64,000 bases of DNA, from the NCBI GenBank assembly GCA_028554795.2, contig CM068839.1, positions 16,603,043 through 16,667,042 of the forward strand, given 5' to 3'. Positions 47,450-58,729 of the stretch are shown here, one piece after another. The notes under the pieces are model-generated. The model was not told where the DNA came from and did not search any database. It saw only the letters and a list, made by a program, of their open reading frames with translations. The DNA is from Sinohyriopsis cumingii (Eukaryota > Mollusca > Bivalvia > Unionida > Unionidae). Position 1 is the first letter of the stretch; the number at the start of each line of letters is the position of its first letter. Position numbers and translations under genes: made by a program.

Positions 47450-48265
47450 CAGGTGGCAAAACAAGATTCATGACACTATGCACTTTTGCTTGATTTTGAA
47501 CAGGCACAACAAGATACATGACATTGTACACTTATTTAATTCTGAACAGGCACACCAAGATACATGACATTATACACACATTTATTTAATTCTGAACAGG
47601 CACACCAAGATAAATGACATTGTACACACTTTTATTTAATTTTGGGCTGGCACAACAAGATACATGACATTGTACACTTATTTAATTCTGAACAGGCACA
47701 CAAAGATACATGACACTGTACACACACTTATTTAATTCTGAACAGGCACACCAAGATAAATGACATTGTACACACTTTTATTTAATTTTGGGCTGGCACA
47801 ACAAGATACATGACATTGTACACTTATTTAATTCTGAACAGGCACACAAAGATACATGACATTGTACACACACTTATTTAATTCTGAACAGGCACACCAA
47901 GATAAATGACATTGTACACACTTTTATTTAATTTTGGGCTGGCACAACAAGATACATGACATTGTACACTTATTTAATTCTGAACAGGCACACAAAGATA
48001 CATGACATTGTACACACATTTATTTAATTCTGAACAGGCACACCAAGATAAATGACATTGTACACACTTTTATTTAATTTTGGGCTGGCACAACAAGATA
48101 CATGACATTGTACACTTATTTAATTCTGAACAGGCACACAAAGATACATGACATTGTACACACACTTATTTAATTCTGAACAGGCACACCAAGATAAATG
48201 ACATTGTACACACTTTTATTTAATTTTGGGCTGGCACAACAAGATACATGACATTGTATACACTT
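47450..48265. repeat. Higher-order minisatellite: 146-bp units made of three about 48-bp subunits
   Basis: GGGCTGGCAC occurs at 47644, 47790, 47936, 48082 and 48228, exactly 146 bp apart. Each 146-bp unit holds three variants of a GGCACACxAAGATACATGAC plus ATTGTACAC..TTATTTAATTxTG subunit. The array ends about 125 bp before exon 8. Confidence 0.95.
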
Positions 48266-48391
48266 TTAATTGATTTTGGGTTGCTTAGACTATTGGACAT
48301 GCATGCATCATGAATGTACTGACTAATCAAGTTCTGTGGTATTCACTTGAAGTTGTGTCAAGATATTATTCATAACCTTGATGCATTACAG

Positions 48392-48485
48392 GTTCACATC
48401 CAGACTATTGGAATTTTGGTGGCAGAGAAAACAGAACTTCAATCACATCTTAGCCAGTCACAGAAAATTGCTGATGAAAGATTTA
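48392..48485 (+). CDS. GOLGA2: GOLGA2 exon 8
   Basis: Acceptor GCATTACAG|GTT, donor GATTTA|GTAAGT. Encodes residues 206-236 plus one base: [20 protein letters not shown] then SQSQKIADERF. This is the most conserved block seen and is diagnostic for GM130 (vertebrate [20 protein letters not shown]). Confidence 0.95.
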
Positions 48486-49329
48486 GTAAGTAAAGTAGTA
48501 CTTGCAGATAAACTGTCAGAATTTTAAGAAAAGTCAATGGCTGCCTGTCAATCTGAATGATTAGTTATACAGGTACTTTTTCAAAGGGAAATTATATTAA
48601 ATGTGAACTTGAACTGCTTTGTTTTAAGTGCATTCATGCCATCCCACCCCATCCCCATGAGGTATTAGCATAGTTATTACTACTTTAAATGGCATAAAAG
48701 CATAATCTGAGCAATAAAAGATATATCTTACTTGCCATAATTACAGAAAACCACATGCAAAATTTCACATTTATTTTTGCTACTTATCTGAATCTACATT
48801 TAGTTCAATTTCTTATCAAAAAATCAGCTAAATCCATGTTTATTAGTACACAAAACAAAATGATAAATTATTTATACACAACATTCACTTTAACTAGTCC
48901 AGATGTTTAACTTTTTTGCTAAATGGTTGTAAAGTGAAGTCCACGAATTCTGAATGATGTATTGCATCATTGTCGACTTTCTCTTTAAATTTTTTTAAAG
49001 CACTATATTTTTGTGATGCAGCATGTTCTTAGCTTTAAAAAATCCCTAAGATTATTCAGTTATCTACTAGTCTACTAGTCACATCGATAAAGCCCATTTT
49101 GCTTAATATTTGGTGCAATGTTTTTTAATCTTTTCAATATAGACTGGTCTTCTCTTAAAGTGTGTATCAAACTATAATGGATCTGTGATACATGGTTTCA
49201 AAATGAAACTCATAAATTTTCTTGGAAATGTGTTTATGCACTAACTTTAAATAGAAAATGAGGAAACTGTTTGATGTACTAACCAAATGGCAGCACACAT
49301 AAAAATATAAGATCAATAGACAGAGGTCT
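48486..49329. other. Intron 8, first part: nothing recognised
   Basis: AT-rich. Confidence 0.5.
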
Positions 49330-49615
49330 ACAACAGATAAACGTGCAGCAGCAAATAGTCGCAGGTTCAATTCCCGGACGAGTCATACCAGAGACTTTAA
49401 AAAATGGTTCTAACAGCTGCCACGCTTGGCGCTCAGCATTAAGAGGTTAGTGCTTGGACTGGTCAGCCTGGTATCAGGATAATGTGACTGGGTGAGTCAT
49501 CATGCTACATGTCTGCAGCATGATGCCCAAGTGCTAGACATCACAATAAACTGTCACACTCCAGAAATCATTGCGATATGACTGAAACATTGTTAAAGCT
49601 ATGTTAAACAATCCA
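49330..49615 (+). mobile_element. tRNA-derived SINE, family 2, copy 3
   Basis: GGTTCAATTCCCGGACGAGTCATACC, ACAGCTGCCACGCTTGGCGC, GGACTGGTCAGCCTGGTATC and CATGTCTGCAGCATGATGCC match the copy at 52409. The A-box end is diverged. Confidence 0.85.
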
Positions 49616-50403
49616 AATCTAGATATAATGATTGATCTGTACTTGTTTTTTTTTCTTCACTCAAATAAAATAGGTACCTAAAAGCTAATTTTATTACCCT
49701 GATAATTATGAACAGGTGGGTACCCGAGTACCCATGTACCCATTGACAGCTTTGCTTGCAGAGCAAGCACATTTTAAACTTTTTTCTCTAATGAATGTTG
49801 ATTGGAGCATATATCTTGTTTCTATCTCTGTAGATTGATCAGAGTATTAAAACAATTGAGGAAACAGGATTATTATGGTCAACATGAGTCCAGGATCTGA
49901 AATGTCAAGTTAGTCAACATGTCATGTTACTTGCTGGCCATTTGTCAGTCATTTCTAACAGATACCATGAATTTAGGATTTCTAAGATGGTCAAACATGC
50001 CATAATGGTCACCTGTGTCAAGAAGCCATCCATCATCGACAACCATCTCTTCAGTTATCCATAAATCAAATTATTGTATAAATTGATTGTTTTTAAACAA
50101 CACTTGTCTTAGAAAGTCACTTTAGTCACTTCTTGTAGGTGGCTGCTGAGGACAGGTTTGTCTGTATTGAGAATTGAGCTTTTTTGAAAAGGGTTGAATG
50201 TCATGAAGAACTGGAAATGAATTCCAAATTTTGTACTGTTTATTAAATACAGAATGATTTTTATTTTGAAAAGCTCAGAAAATATGGAGGATTTTGTATA
50301 GAATGTAGTGGATAATCAGTCAACATGAGAGTCAAATGCCTTGCATAACATAACACAGGCATTTGGCAATAGCTAGTCAGTATAATTCTTTCCACCTTTA
50401 CAG
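49616..50403. other. Intron 8, last part: nothing recognised
   Basis: No supported feature. Confidence 0.5.
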
Positions 50404-50501
50404 ATGAGATAGAGGAACTAAGTGGTCGGTTGAAAGCTTCCAGACAAAGACTTGGTGAGCTCGAGAGAAGTTTGTCTACCTCTGGTCAACAGTTTGAAAA
50501 G
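50404..50501 (+). CDS. GOLGA2: GOLGA2 exon 9
   Basis: Acceptor CTTTACAG|ATG, donor GAAAAG|GTAGAA. Encodes Asn237 (split codon) to Lys269: EIEELSGRLKASRQRLGELE then RSLSTSGQQFEK. It aligns with vertebrate LASRLQYSRRRVGELERALS. Confidence 0.9.
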
Positions 50502-50897
50502 GTAGAAATATCTTTTTTGTATCTGTCTCATGGCTTTATACTGTTTGTAGAAGTCTTGTTTGGTTAGTAATCAGTAGCATTGTTATTATGCAGGTAGCCA
50601 TCTTCAAAGATTTCTTAAATGGCATTTTAATATATTGTCATAAATTTGATTGTTAACTTTCATTAAGAATGAATTATTTTAGTCTTTGTCCCGTGGTCAT
50701 AAAGCTAAATGTTTATGTGAAGAAATAAGTTTCTAATAATAATTCAGTTTCAGTCATACAGTGTTAAATTGCAAATAAAATTTAAATTTCATTATGAAGG
50801 TAATTTACTTTTATTCAGTTATTTCAAGATTTAATTCCTTTTTTTGTTGCAAGCTTATTTCTGTGGTTACTTGTATTCACAAATGTTCTTTTTACAG
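50502..50897. other. Intron 9: nothing recognised
   Basis: 396 bp, AT-rich. Confidence 0.6.
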
Positions 50898-50956
50898 TCA
50901 AGTAAAGATAGTGCCAAAGAGGTGGACAGGTTAAAGTTGGAACTATACAAATCAAA
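50898..50956 (+). CDS. GOLGA2: GOLGA2 exon 10
   Basis: Acceptor TTTTTACAG|TCA, donor TCAAA|GTAAGT. Encodes residues 270-288, SSKDSAKEVDRLKLELYKS, plus two bases. Vertebrate equivalent: KERDALRLELYKN. Confidence 0.9.
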
Positions 50957-51224
50957 GTAAGTGCCTTTATATTATTCTTCTCTTGAGGGAGTTCGCTTCC
51001 TATAGTGTTTTTGGATTTGGTATAGTGCCTGAATCTAGTGCAAATGTACTAGTTTCCACCAGTTAACATTGTAGGAGGACTTTTCCCAAGAAAGGTGGAA
51101 GTAACAGATTTAGGATATTCCATGATATCACATGTCTTATAAAGTGTGCAGATGGCAATAGCGTCCAAAGCAACAGGTATAATTTCTGCAACAGGTATAA
51201 TTTCTGTAGTCACTTTTAGCATCA

Positions 51225-51457
51225 TGTTGTTGTTTTGGGTTTATTGCTTTTTTGAGCAAACGATAGGCTATACATGGCAGTTGGTATAACCTGTGGAGGA
51301 AGACTGTGGTTAGAACCACGGATCTATGGGAGGCTACTGGCAAGCTTTTTCAAACATCCACATTGGCCAAACCTAAGATTTGAGCATATGTGGAAAGAGG
51401 TGATACGGCTTTAATCAATAAAGGCAAATGCTTTAGACCACTTGGTCACATGGAACC
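51225..51457 (-). mobile_element. tRNA-derived SINE, family 1, copy 5 (diverged)
   Basis: TGTTGTTGTTTTGGGTTTAT, GAGCAAACGATAGGCTATAC, GTGGAGGAAGA, GCTACTGGCAAGCTTT and CTTTAGACCACTTGG match the inverted family 1 copy at 38981 with many changes. Confidence 0.75.
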
Positions 51458-52278
51458 ACTTTGCATCCTATAGGACAGGGTAATTGAATATTATTCTAAA
51501 ATATATTGCATAATTGAAACTCAACAATTTATCATGTGATGTACCAGTATATGTTAATATTGTAGAATGCATGCAGTCTTGTTGCATGGGGTTTTTTGAA
51601 GTCTCTTCAGACTTTCTTATGAAACACAGAATTAGTAATCCACCTTTTAATCCATGTCTGTTATTGTACCATTGTTTTTAACATCATGAAGAAAATTTAA
51701 AACTGTTATCTTAAAGGTTTGACATTTTCTCTTGTAACAAAAATATAGAGTTTTGGGATATTATGTATACAGCACCTGTTACAGTTCAGGATTTGATTAC
51801 ATTCTACCAGGTAACAGACACCATATGTGTGGTGATATTATACATGCCATATTAAAATGATGGAATGTTGCTGATTGCCTTAAAATAACTACATAGAAAA
51901 AAATAATTTTACTTTCAGTAGAAAACTACATACGGGTAACTTGTATGCAATAATGGGTGAACTTGCATTACTGCCAGAAAAAAAGAAAATACAACCTTTC
52001 TCCCATTAAAAGAAAATTGTATGCATTTATAGGCTTGACCCTGAAAGCATTTTCTTCATATTATGTTCATCATATTATAACTGTACTACAAGATGTGAAC
52101 AACGAAATCTCACTAATCTGGAATATTTTTCATTGATACCTACAATGGAATTTTTCTTAAAACCTAAGCTGTGCAGCACACTAATTTCATAATATTACGG
52201 TCTGATGGAATTTGATTAGTTGTGTCAGCCCTTCATCCAGTTTTATTTCGTATTAATTGCTATCCACTTTTTTCCCAG
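51458..52278. other. Intron 10, last part: nothing recognised
   Basis: AT-rich, no supported feature. Confidence 0.5.
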
Positions 52279-52339
52279 TAAATCCCTGGAAGAACTGAGG
52301 CAGCAGACATCAGAATTACAAGAAAAATTACAGTCAAAG
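52279..52339 (+). CDS. GOLGA2: GOLGA2 exon 11
   Basis: Acceptor TTTTTTCCCAG|TAA, donor TCAAAG|GTAAAA. Encodes Asn289 (split) to Lys309: KSLEELRQQTSELQEKLQSK (vertebrate SNEDLKQEKSELEEKL). Its last 15-20 bases plus donor are the source of the tandem array that follows (52340-54790). Confidence 0.9.
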
Positions 52340-52408
52340 GTAAAATGGGTTTTAATTATTTCATATAAATTACATTCAAAGGTAAAGGGATTTTCATTAT
52401 ACCATATA

Positions 52409-52722
52409 CCGCTCCAGTGGCCTAGTGGTTAGAGCATCCGCCTTGGATGCGGGAGGTCGTGGGTTCGATCCCCGTCCGAGTCATACCAAAGACTTACAAA
52501 AATGGTACTAACAGCTGCCTCGCTTGGCGCTCAGCATTAAGAGGTCAGTGTTAGGACTGGTCAGCCTGGTGTCAGAATAATGTGACTGGGTGGGACATCA
52601 TACTACATGTCTGCAGCATGATGCCCCAGTGCTAGACATCACTATAAACTGCCACACTGCAGACATCTTAGCAATATGACTGAAAAATTGTTAAAGCTAC
52701 ATTAAAAATTCACATCACGTCA
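52409..52722 (+). mobile_element. tRNA-derived SINE, family 2, copy 4 (best preserved)
   Basis: GGCCTAGTGGTTAGAGCATC (A-box), GGTTCGATCCC (B-box) and GTCCGAGTCATACC form a tRNA-like head. The body carries ACAGCTGCCTCGCTTGGCGC and CTGCAGCATGATGCC, and the tail CACATCACGTCA. Target duplication of 14 bp, CATTATACCATATA, at 52395-52408 and 52723-52736, inside the exon 11 minisatellite. Confidence 0.93.
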
Positions 52723-52811
52723 CATTATACCATATAAATTACATTCAAAGGTAGAGGGATTTTCATTAGACCATATAAATTACATTCAAAGGTAAAGGGA
52801 TTTTAATTATA

Positions 52812-54726
52812 CAGTGTGGCCCCGCTATAACACGGTAGTTGGGAGCCATAAAATCCAACTGCGTTATATACCGAATCATGTTATATGCAACCAAGTCAAT
52901 TAGCTGAAGAAAATGTTACCCTCCCCCCAAAAAAAAAAAAATTGTGGGGTGTGTGTGTGTGTGGGGGGGTAATAAATGCGGGTGGTAAAATATATGCTTC
53001 GTCGGCACAGTTACCATCTTGAATTGATGCATATTAAATGAGAAATACACCTGTAGTGAAAACAGAGAAGACATAATATAATAGTTTACTTTATTTAGAG
53101 AACCATGAATTGGTACATATACGTGAATCCTGTTTATATATAAATGTCTAATGTATAGCATGAATAGAGTATCAACACCGTGTATTCACCTGCGAACCTC
53201 ATCATATACATTGAATCCACAATATAAGTGATTCCATTGAAAATATGCACACACAGCTTTAAAATATTCATTAATTTTGTAACAGGTCATATTGGTCTGA
53301 ATTCATTAGAAAAACTTAGCACAATCATGTAACTAATGACGAAGCACATTTATTTTAAAGTACGTTCCAAGTCGGTAAAAATTGGTTTGAGTTTTAAGAT
53401 AAACTTTATGCCTACAAAAAGGAAACTTTCACAGCACAGTTAACGTGTTCCAGTCACGTTGGAAAATGCAAAATTCCATCAGATTCCATCACTTTTATTT
53501 ATATTTGGTACTGACTTCCTTTGAAGAAAAGTTCTTTGCTGTTATTAAAAGATGGTAGTCAGCTTTCTTTGATGACAGGTGCATGCGCTATTAAAGTCAC
53601 CATTAAAGGACAGCTTTGGAGAACCAAACGAATGCCCATTTCTTATTGTGGCGGCAACATAAAAAAACTGTATTGCATGATTGAGACTGGTATGTTTTCC
53701 ATTTGCCGAGTATGTTTTCATAATAGTCGGTGCTTCAAAGGTAATCATTTCCTTTGAAATTTCAGCAAACTATTTTATCTGCTGAATAAACCAATAAGTA
53801 AGATGTATTTTTTTCTTTTTTCTGTTAACATTTGTGGTAGTAGCATGATGCTGCCTTCCACGCTTGCATCTGAAAATTAACAAAGGGTCAACGGACGATA
53901 CAGACGTAGGTGTTCTGATGACAGGGATTATTACAGAAAATGTGAGCATTCTGAAGGATTTAATTCTGAGTGAAATGAAGAGGAATTTTACTTACCATCC
54001 ACATACAAATGACAGTCTTTGTAAATATATTAATTACTAGCGAGCGGCTGAAAATCCGATGAAAGATAGATTACGAGACAATGCCTCGTCCGGTTGATCT
54101 ACATTACCAGAAATGTAAACAACAAAAAAAGCGGATATTTCAAAACATACAGAACTCATGCTAGATGTCAGGATAAGCGGATTATGATACAACAATGCAC
54201 TGTTTAGATGGTTTGTCAGTATGGACAAAGAATTTGTTTATGTAACAATAGATAAATTTCAGTGCATTTTATATCCAGTTTGCGGCTTCCTTTCATGGTG
54301 CCTCTGAATTTCTGCACTCCAAACCAATGGTTGTATATCAAAGTTTAAACAGCCAACAATGTCGCCAACAAATAAAAAAAGCCACATGGTATGTTTTGCA
54401 GCCAATAGGGAAAAACAATCCAAGTTTGCAACATTGGCAAAGACCAACGCGATTCCAGAATAAACTTTTTATGCGTTTTTTCTTCTTACTTTTATATATA
54501 TAAAAAAATACTTTTTCATGTATGAGAAAATTTCAGGAGCCAAGCCACGATTGTCTTGTATTATTCATACGCGATCTCTTCCCCAAAAGGATAAGCAACT
54601 TTTTACGTTTTTTATCGTACTTTTTAAAAAAGGAATTTGTGCACAAGAAAAATACATGTATATGAAATTTCGGGAGCCATGCCATGATCGCGTTATATCG
54701 GAACGCGCTATAGCAGGGTCAGACTG
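52812..54726. mobile_element. 1.9-kb TIR element with TA target site (pogo/Tigger-like, non-autonomous)
   Basis: Left end CAGTGTGGCCCCGCTATAAC and right end (reverse complement) CAGTCTGACCCTGCTATAGC. TA flanks both ends (52810-52811, 54727-54728). A minisatellite unit is split precisely at the TA, which proves the boundaries. CAG ends plus TA target suit the pogo/Tigger branch of Tc1/mariner. No transposase recognised. A GGGAGCCAxGCCA block of the right end is duplicated (about 54535 and 54670). Confidence 0.85.
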
Positions 54727-54790
54727 TACCATATAAATTACATTCAAAGGTAAATGGGTTTTAATTATACCATAAAAATTACATTCTGAG

Positions 54791-55560
54791 TTAAAGGGAT
54801 TTGTAATTACACAACTTACAAAGACATGTCCCAACCATTGAAATTTCATTTCTGCTCACTAACATTAGAAGGACTGCATGGATTGTAACAAAATTTGATG
54901 AAAGGCTTTACATTAAAAAGACCAAGGCCAAAGGTGATTTTTCACCATTTTGTGACAATATTTAATGGAGTCATGACTTCTATTCAACTTAGAACATTGT
55001 GCTTTAAATTCATCAGAAGTCATATTGATCCATATCAAATTGCAAAATGTGTGATATCAGTGTATTGACAAATCAAAAAGGCAGTCAAGTATTATTTCAT
55101 TTTAAATTAATATACAGTGTAGATTGTAATTTACATATGATAAAGATATTAAATTCAATAGAAGCACCTGTCCAAAACGTTCTTCATCACCTTCATGTGG
55201 CATGCGTACATTGTGGGCAGAAAACATTTGGTCATTGTTGAGAAAAGGCAATTGAAGGTTCAAGATGAAAGGGCACAAAGTATTAGGCATTCATCCTAAT
55301 TCCAAGTCTTTGGTGAGTTGTATGTATGAACATTAAGATGACACCCCCATCTCCAACAAAGATATGTAAAACGGCAAACTGCAGTGACAGTTTGTCCTGA
55401 TGCCATTGAAGCTACACCACTCATGTATTGAATCCTGTATGATAGATGGACTACAACATTATCTGTAACAAGCTTTGTCATCAAGCTAATTGGATGAAAC
55501 CAAGACCATTCTTTATCCAGTATGGCAGTCCACTGTGAACAAGTTCCAAGCCCAGGACAT
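54791..55560. other. Intron 11 stretch: no gene recognised
   Basis: TxxAACATTxG-rich, unassigned; may be decayed repeat. Confidence 0.45.
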
Positions 55561-57365
55561 GCATGGACTTGAAGCCAGGCTTTCAGGATTACCTTCAGAA
55601 TTTGCCATCTGGAAGGGACTGTAATTCATTTATCATTCACTGTATGCTATCCTGTTTGCTAACTAACCATTCCAGCCATCCAACCAATCATTGTATGGTT
55701 TTAGTGGGCATGAATCATCTCAGACTGGCAAACTATCTCTTATGGCCATATCAATGGTGTACCAGAGACGGGATGATCATTGACAGAAAAACCACGGGGG
55801 TAACTCTCAGCAAAACCAGCAGTTTTCTTGTGGCTAGACAAATTATAGGTAGACACGAGAGTTTCTCCACCCCTAGTCCTCTTGCAAACCACCAGTGGCT
55901 CACCATCCCTCCAGCATGATGGTGACCTCCCTAGTGATGCGAGATTCCTTTTCTGCCAGGTATTCTTCTGATTTCTTTCACCCACCCCCTCCACTTCCAT
56001 TATCATTGTTAATGACAGAGATCCCAACAGATATCACAAAGGCAGACGAGTTACAGAAGGAGATAGAGCAGTTACTCATGAAGTCGTAGGGTGCAGGTAG
56101 TCCAAAAGCTAGTAGACTCATGTATTTATCCAGACTTTTCAGGTTACAAAAGCCAGAAAATTGAGACCTGTCATAGACTTGAGAAGACTCAGTTTCTTAC
56201 TGTGCCCAAGTGAAAGATGGATATGTCATGGTTGGTCTGTCTGTTTGTGTGACATGTTGAATATGTGATCAGTCTCAATATGTCGAATGCATATTTCCAT
56301 ATACCCTATTTTCACTGTCTCATGCAAGTGCCTTTGTGACAGCTACCATGAGGTAGTGTACCAATTCATGCTTCATTGGCAAGACCGGGAGTGGCTAGAA
56401 GTAGGAATACCTTTGGAAGACTTACACTAACTGAAGTAACTATGTTTACAGATGCCAGTTTTTTGTGGGGATGGGTGGACACTTGCTACCAGACTTTGTG
56501 ATGGTCAGTAGCAGGTGGATGCTGCAAGAGAAGACTGTTTACATAGTTATCCTGGAAAAGAAGGCCATACTTCTTGCCTCCCATTCCTGGTTTGATCACA
56601 TCTGAAACATGACAGTATTTCTGATGTTGGATAAATTTGGTCATAGTGAACTACCACTTAATATGGTGGTGGACTGGACCACTGCATTATGGTATGGATG
56701 TACCTTTGTTGGTGTACCAAGTATCATATAAACATACATGTGTGGTCAGACTCAGTGTCCTGGCCAATTCGTTATTGAGGCAAGGATCACTTCTTCATAT
56801 AGAATTTCCTTCCCATTCATCTCTTCATTCCTGGATTCAGTGGTATGGGTTGTTGATGCCCTTTCAGCTGGGAGGGTATATACTTGTTATGACTTGAAAA
56901 CTAATCCAGAAAATAAGGAGCAGGGCTTTCTCCAGCTGCTATTCATGAGGCATGGCCTCACAAAATAGGTATTTGTAGCTGCCCATACACTTAACACACT
57001 CCATTCAGGACAGCACAGCTTCAGTCCAGGTGTGACCTTGCAACATTAACTGGATTCTTATGGGAAATTTACATATGTAGTCAGGTGCAGGTTCCTACAA
57101 GGATTGCTGTCGCATATACATAATCTTAATGTGTGCTGCCTTAACATTAGGATAATTTCATCCATTCAGTAGAGCAGTCATCATGCTTCTACAGGGTGAT
57201 GTTGACAGAGGTTGAATGCTCAAGCATTTCTTCTTTCTCTTACCTTTCTCCTAATGTTAATGTCATCGGGTAATGTGTTTGATGGAGAAAGAAAATATTT
57301 TATTAAATTATGTTTTCTCTGAAAATACTTACCCAATGACATTATTGTCAATTCCATCCTTACAA
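55561..57365 (+). mobile_element. DIRS-like retrotransposon fossil 2
   Basis: On +: ELQKEIEQLLMKS near 56055, SRLFRLQKPENLRPVIDLRR near 56125-56190 (RT start), FTDASFLWGW near 56450 (RNase H) and LANSLLRQGSLLHIEFPSHS near 56765 (the LADxLSR...EW.LHP block of DIRS RNase H). A hairpin near the right end pairs AATGTCATCGGGTAA (57259-57273) with TTACCCAATGACATT (57329-57343). Heavily broken; no tyrosine recombinase recognised. Confidence 0.55.
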
Positions 57366-57399
57366 ATGCAATCATACTATTTTAAATTTGGCTCAAGCT

Positions 57400-57800
57400 T
57401 ATTTTGGAGCAGATATCCAAGAGACAATACTTTTGAGCTGTGGAAAATAGTAAATAACAAACATAAAGAACAATTTCATATCTTGCTAAAAATTGGCTAA
57501 GCTATCCATGTATGTGCCTCTTTAGATGGCAGAGTATGATTGGGGGGGGGGGTCTCAGCAACAAAAAATATTCACACACTGCCTAGGAACAGATTAAGTT
57601 CAAGAACAATAAACATTAATTGTGATACTGCTAGAGGGGACATTATTTGAAGATTTTGATTTAGATAGAGCCCAACCAGAGTGGAGCAGGAAGAAAGAGA
57701 GATGGATATTGAACTATTTATTTCCCTGCCCCCACCCCATTTTCCTACCTCCTGCCCTTATTTTGGTGATAAGGTGGGAAAAACAACCTTATTATAAAAT
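57400..57800. repeat. Low-copy dispersed repeat, copy 1
   Basis: ATATCCAAGAGACAATAC, AACATAAAGAACAATTTCAT, GCTATCCATGTATGTGCC, GTGGAGCAGGAAGAAAGAGA and ATAAAATCCTG recur at 57998-58100 and 58730-59370. Confidence 0.7.
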
Positions 57801-57809
57801 CCTGATTTA

Positions 57810-57966
57810 AGAGTGGTGATTGATTGCCATATACACATAAGAGTGGTGATTAATTTCCATATCCACATAATAGTGGTGATTAATTGCCATATCCACATTA
57901 TGAGAGGGGTGATTAATAACCAAATCCACATGATAGTGATTAATTGCCATTATCCACATTACGAGA
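57810..57966. repeat. Minisatellite, about 31-bp unit, five copies
   Basis: Repeats of GAGTGGTGATTAATTGCCAT plus ATCCACATAA. Confidence 0.9.
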
Positions 57967-57997
57967 GTGTCTAGTATACTTAAAGTATTTATGGTGA

Positions 57998-58100
57998 GAT
58001 CAGATATCCAAGAGACAATGCTTGAAAAAAAAAATAACAAACATAAAGAACAATTTCATAGCTTGCTGAAACTGGCAAAGCTAGCTATGTATGTGCCTCC
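57998..58100. repeat. Low-copy dispersed repeat, copy 2, next to the exon 12 acceptor
   Basis: Same order as copy 1 (GATATCCAAGAGACAATGC to GCTATGTATGTGCC), truncated. It ends 25 bp before exon 12. Confidence 0.7.
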
Positions 58101-58125
58101 AATAATGTCCACTGTATTTTTTCAG

Positions 58126-58299
58126 AGTACTGAATGTGCCAATTTACAGCAAACAAGCAATGACCTCAAAGGAAGACTTGAGTTGGCTGAGGTTTATGCT
58201 CAGCAGTTGTCAAATCAAAATGAACACAGTCAGGAATCCTTGCAGATAGTGGAAAAGTTACAGAGAGAACGAGACCAGTTATCATCACAAGTCCATCAG
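58126..58299 (+). CDS. GOLGA2: GOLGA2 exon 12
   Basis: Acceptor TATTTTTTCAG|AGT, donor CATCAG|GTGAGA, phase 0. Encodes residues 310-367, a 58-residue coiled coil: STECANLQQTSNDLKGRLEL, AEVYAQQLSNQNEHSQESLQ, then IVEKLQRERDQLSSQVHQ. Vertebrate counterpart: KLEMTELLLQQFSS then LQQAMEERAQLEAHLGQV. Confidence 0.88.
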
Positions 58300-58729
58300 G
58301 TGAGATATAAATATTTTAGTTCACTTTTCCTGCTACTGGAAATTTACTAATTACCATGGTTTTGGAAAAGTTGAATATTTAGCTCACATGACCATAAGGC
58401 CAAGTGTGCTTACAACTGCAGCCCTTTGCCCATTGTGTGCTTTCTATTGTGAGTGGTTTTCATGCTTCATCCATCATGTATCTCTATTGCTGCTGCCAGA
58501 GGATGAGAACAAGAGGAAAAAGGGAACCAAAATTCCATGACAGCTTCATAAGGAAAGAACCAAAAGGATGGATTTGTTGTGTTCCTGTCAAGAATATAAG
58601 AAATATAATCCATTTAGTATTTACCTGTTCAGCAAACTAAATTTGGTATGCAGATACCATATATATTTGTCAAAAAAGTGATACAAAGTGAATGAAAGCT
58701 TGTTTTAAATTAAGTATGCCTTCATCATT

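Larger units (their letters stand above)
52340..54790. repeat. Minisatellite built from the exon 11 splice donor (about 41-bp unit, interrupted)
   Basis: Starts at the exon 11 donor. Units read GTAAAGGGATTTTAATTATA, CCATATAAATTACATTCAAAG. The unit end ATTACATTCAAAG|GTAAA copies the exon 11 end ATTACAGTCAAAG|GTAAA. About five to six units are present: two before 52409, two to 52811, two after 54727. A SINE (52409-52722) and a TIR element (52812-54726) separate them. Confidence 0.9.

Noticed and set aside
52404-52490. Apparent tRNA gene (A-box, B-box, tRNA-like head)
   Set aside because: It continues into a SINE body and tail and has a target duplication; similar heads recur at 34205 and 49330.
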